Source: Paracraurococcus sp049315625 (GTDB lineage Bacteria > Pseudomonadota > Alphaproteobacteria > Acetobacterales > Acetobacteraceae). Taken from it: a stretch of 34,372 bases of DNA. Position 1 is the stretch's first letter. Each line of letters opens with the position of its first letter. The translations under genes and the position numbers were made by a program. Below are positions 34,260 through 34,372 of the stretch, in pieces. The stretch covers positions 1-34,372 of the forward strand of contig JBMOJU010000012.1 in NCBI GenBank assembly GCA_049315625.1, given 5' to 3'. Under the pieces are notes generated by a model, which worked only from the letters and a program-made list of their open reading frames with translations, did not search any database and was not told where the DNA came from.

Positions 34260-34272
34260 ACGCCGCGGTTTT
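34246..34272 (+). terminator. Rho-independent terminator of ccdAB, overlapping the ccdB stop
   Basis: CCGCGGCG (34246-34253) pairs perfectly with CGCCGCGG (34261-34268) around CCCTGAA, which holds the ccdB TGA. TTTT follows at 34269-34272. The stem is 8 bp and GC-rich. It is one of only two hairpin-plus-T terminators I find in the window. Confidence 0.72.
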
Positions 34273-34293
34273 CCTGGTTCGGACACCACCCGC

Positions 34294-34372
34294 TCATGCC
34301 GGCTCGGCCCAGCGCGGCAGGGGGCGGCGGCCGACGATGCGGTCCCAGAGCAAGGGGAGGTCGGCTTCGCCG
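34294..34372 (-). CDS. C-terminal end of a minus-strand gene (partial)
   Basis: A minus-strand frame enters from the right edge and stops at 34294-34296, leaving 25 residues plus the stop: GEADLPLLWDRIVGRRPL followed by PRWAEPA. It has real coding character (mixed hydrophobic and charged residues, Trp at two positions) and converges on ccdAB. Too short to name. Confidence 0.6.
   Translation of the reverse strand, partial: GEADLPLLWDRIVGRRPLPRWAEPA

Overview
The window is ordinary chromosomal DNA of a very GC-rich bacterium (estimated near 70% or above by eye, not computed). It is densely packed and uses many GTG and TTG starts and 4-nt stop/start overlaps. The gene content points to an alphaproteobacterium, most likely Rhodospirillales/Acetobacteraceae: a Bug-type TctC binding protein, a TIGR03862-type flavoprotein, a PTR1/FolM-like reductase next to folB, a uvrC-pgsA-(lipoprotein)-moaD-moaE run, a CcdAB module of the chromosomal type, and GANTC sites. 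This placement is inference from families and composition. I see no tRNA, rRNA, CRISPR array, insertion sequence or prophage.

Layout. 1-4060: tail of an unknown gene, a clear intrinsic terminator, proB (proline synthesis), a FAD flavoprotein, a DUF883/ElaB-like membrane-anchored protein and a Bug-type solute-binding protein. 4061-9522: uvrB, a SRPBCC protein and a three-gene NitT/TauT-type ABC importer (binding protein, permease, ATPase). 9536-11157: a small exported cysteine-containing protein facing a translationally coupled pteridine pair (FolM-like SDR and folB). 11158-11442: an AT-rich island (about 46% GC in its core) carrying a perfect DnaA box, the most striking non-coding element here. 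11443-17365: uvrC, pgsA, a lipoprotein, moaD, moaE, a VOC protein and a polytopic membrane protein, the last four coupled by 4-nt overlaps. 17353-23096 (minus strand): cysE and a complete five-gene branched-chain-amino-acid-type ABC importer. 23288-26925: rsmB facing an ArnT-like glycosyltransferase coupled to a DedA protein. 26958-30159: an exported cyclase-family protein, an MFS transporter and a Crp/Fnr regulator. 30160-30800: a long non-coding region with a perfect CRP-like palindrome in front of the regulator. 30801-33592: an HD-domain protein, a secreted poly-Gly protein, maiA and an acyl-CoA dehydrogenase. 33652-34272: a complete ccdAB toxin-antitoxin unit with recognisable promoter, operator-like repeats and terminator. 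The window ends in the C-terminus of a minus-strand gene.

How the genes work together. The two ABC importers and the Bug protein reflect heavy investment in organic-acid, amino-acid and sulfonate/nitrate-type uptake. MaiA and the acyl-CoA dehydrogenase are coupled and suggest aromatic or branched-chain amino-acid breakdown. UvrB and UvrC supply two of the three excision-repair subunits but lie in separate units with no recognisable LexA site. The glycosyltransferase/DedA pair may link lipid-carrier use with carrier recycling. No gene looks broken. The best leads for new biology are the DnaA-box island, the self-directed Crp-type operator, the compact ccdAB unit with an atypical toxin C-terminus, the glycosyltransferase-DedA coupling and the degenerate ABC signature in LivG.
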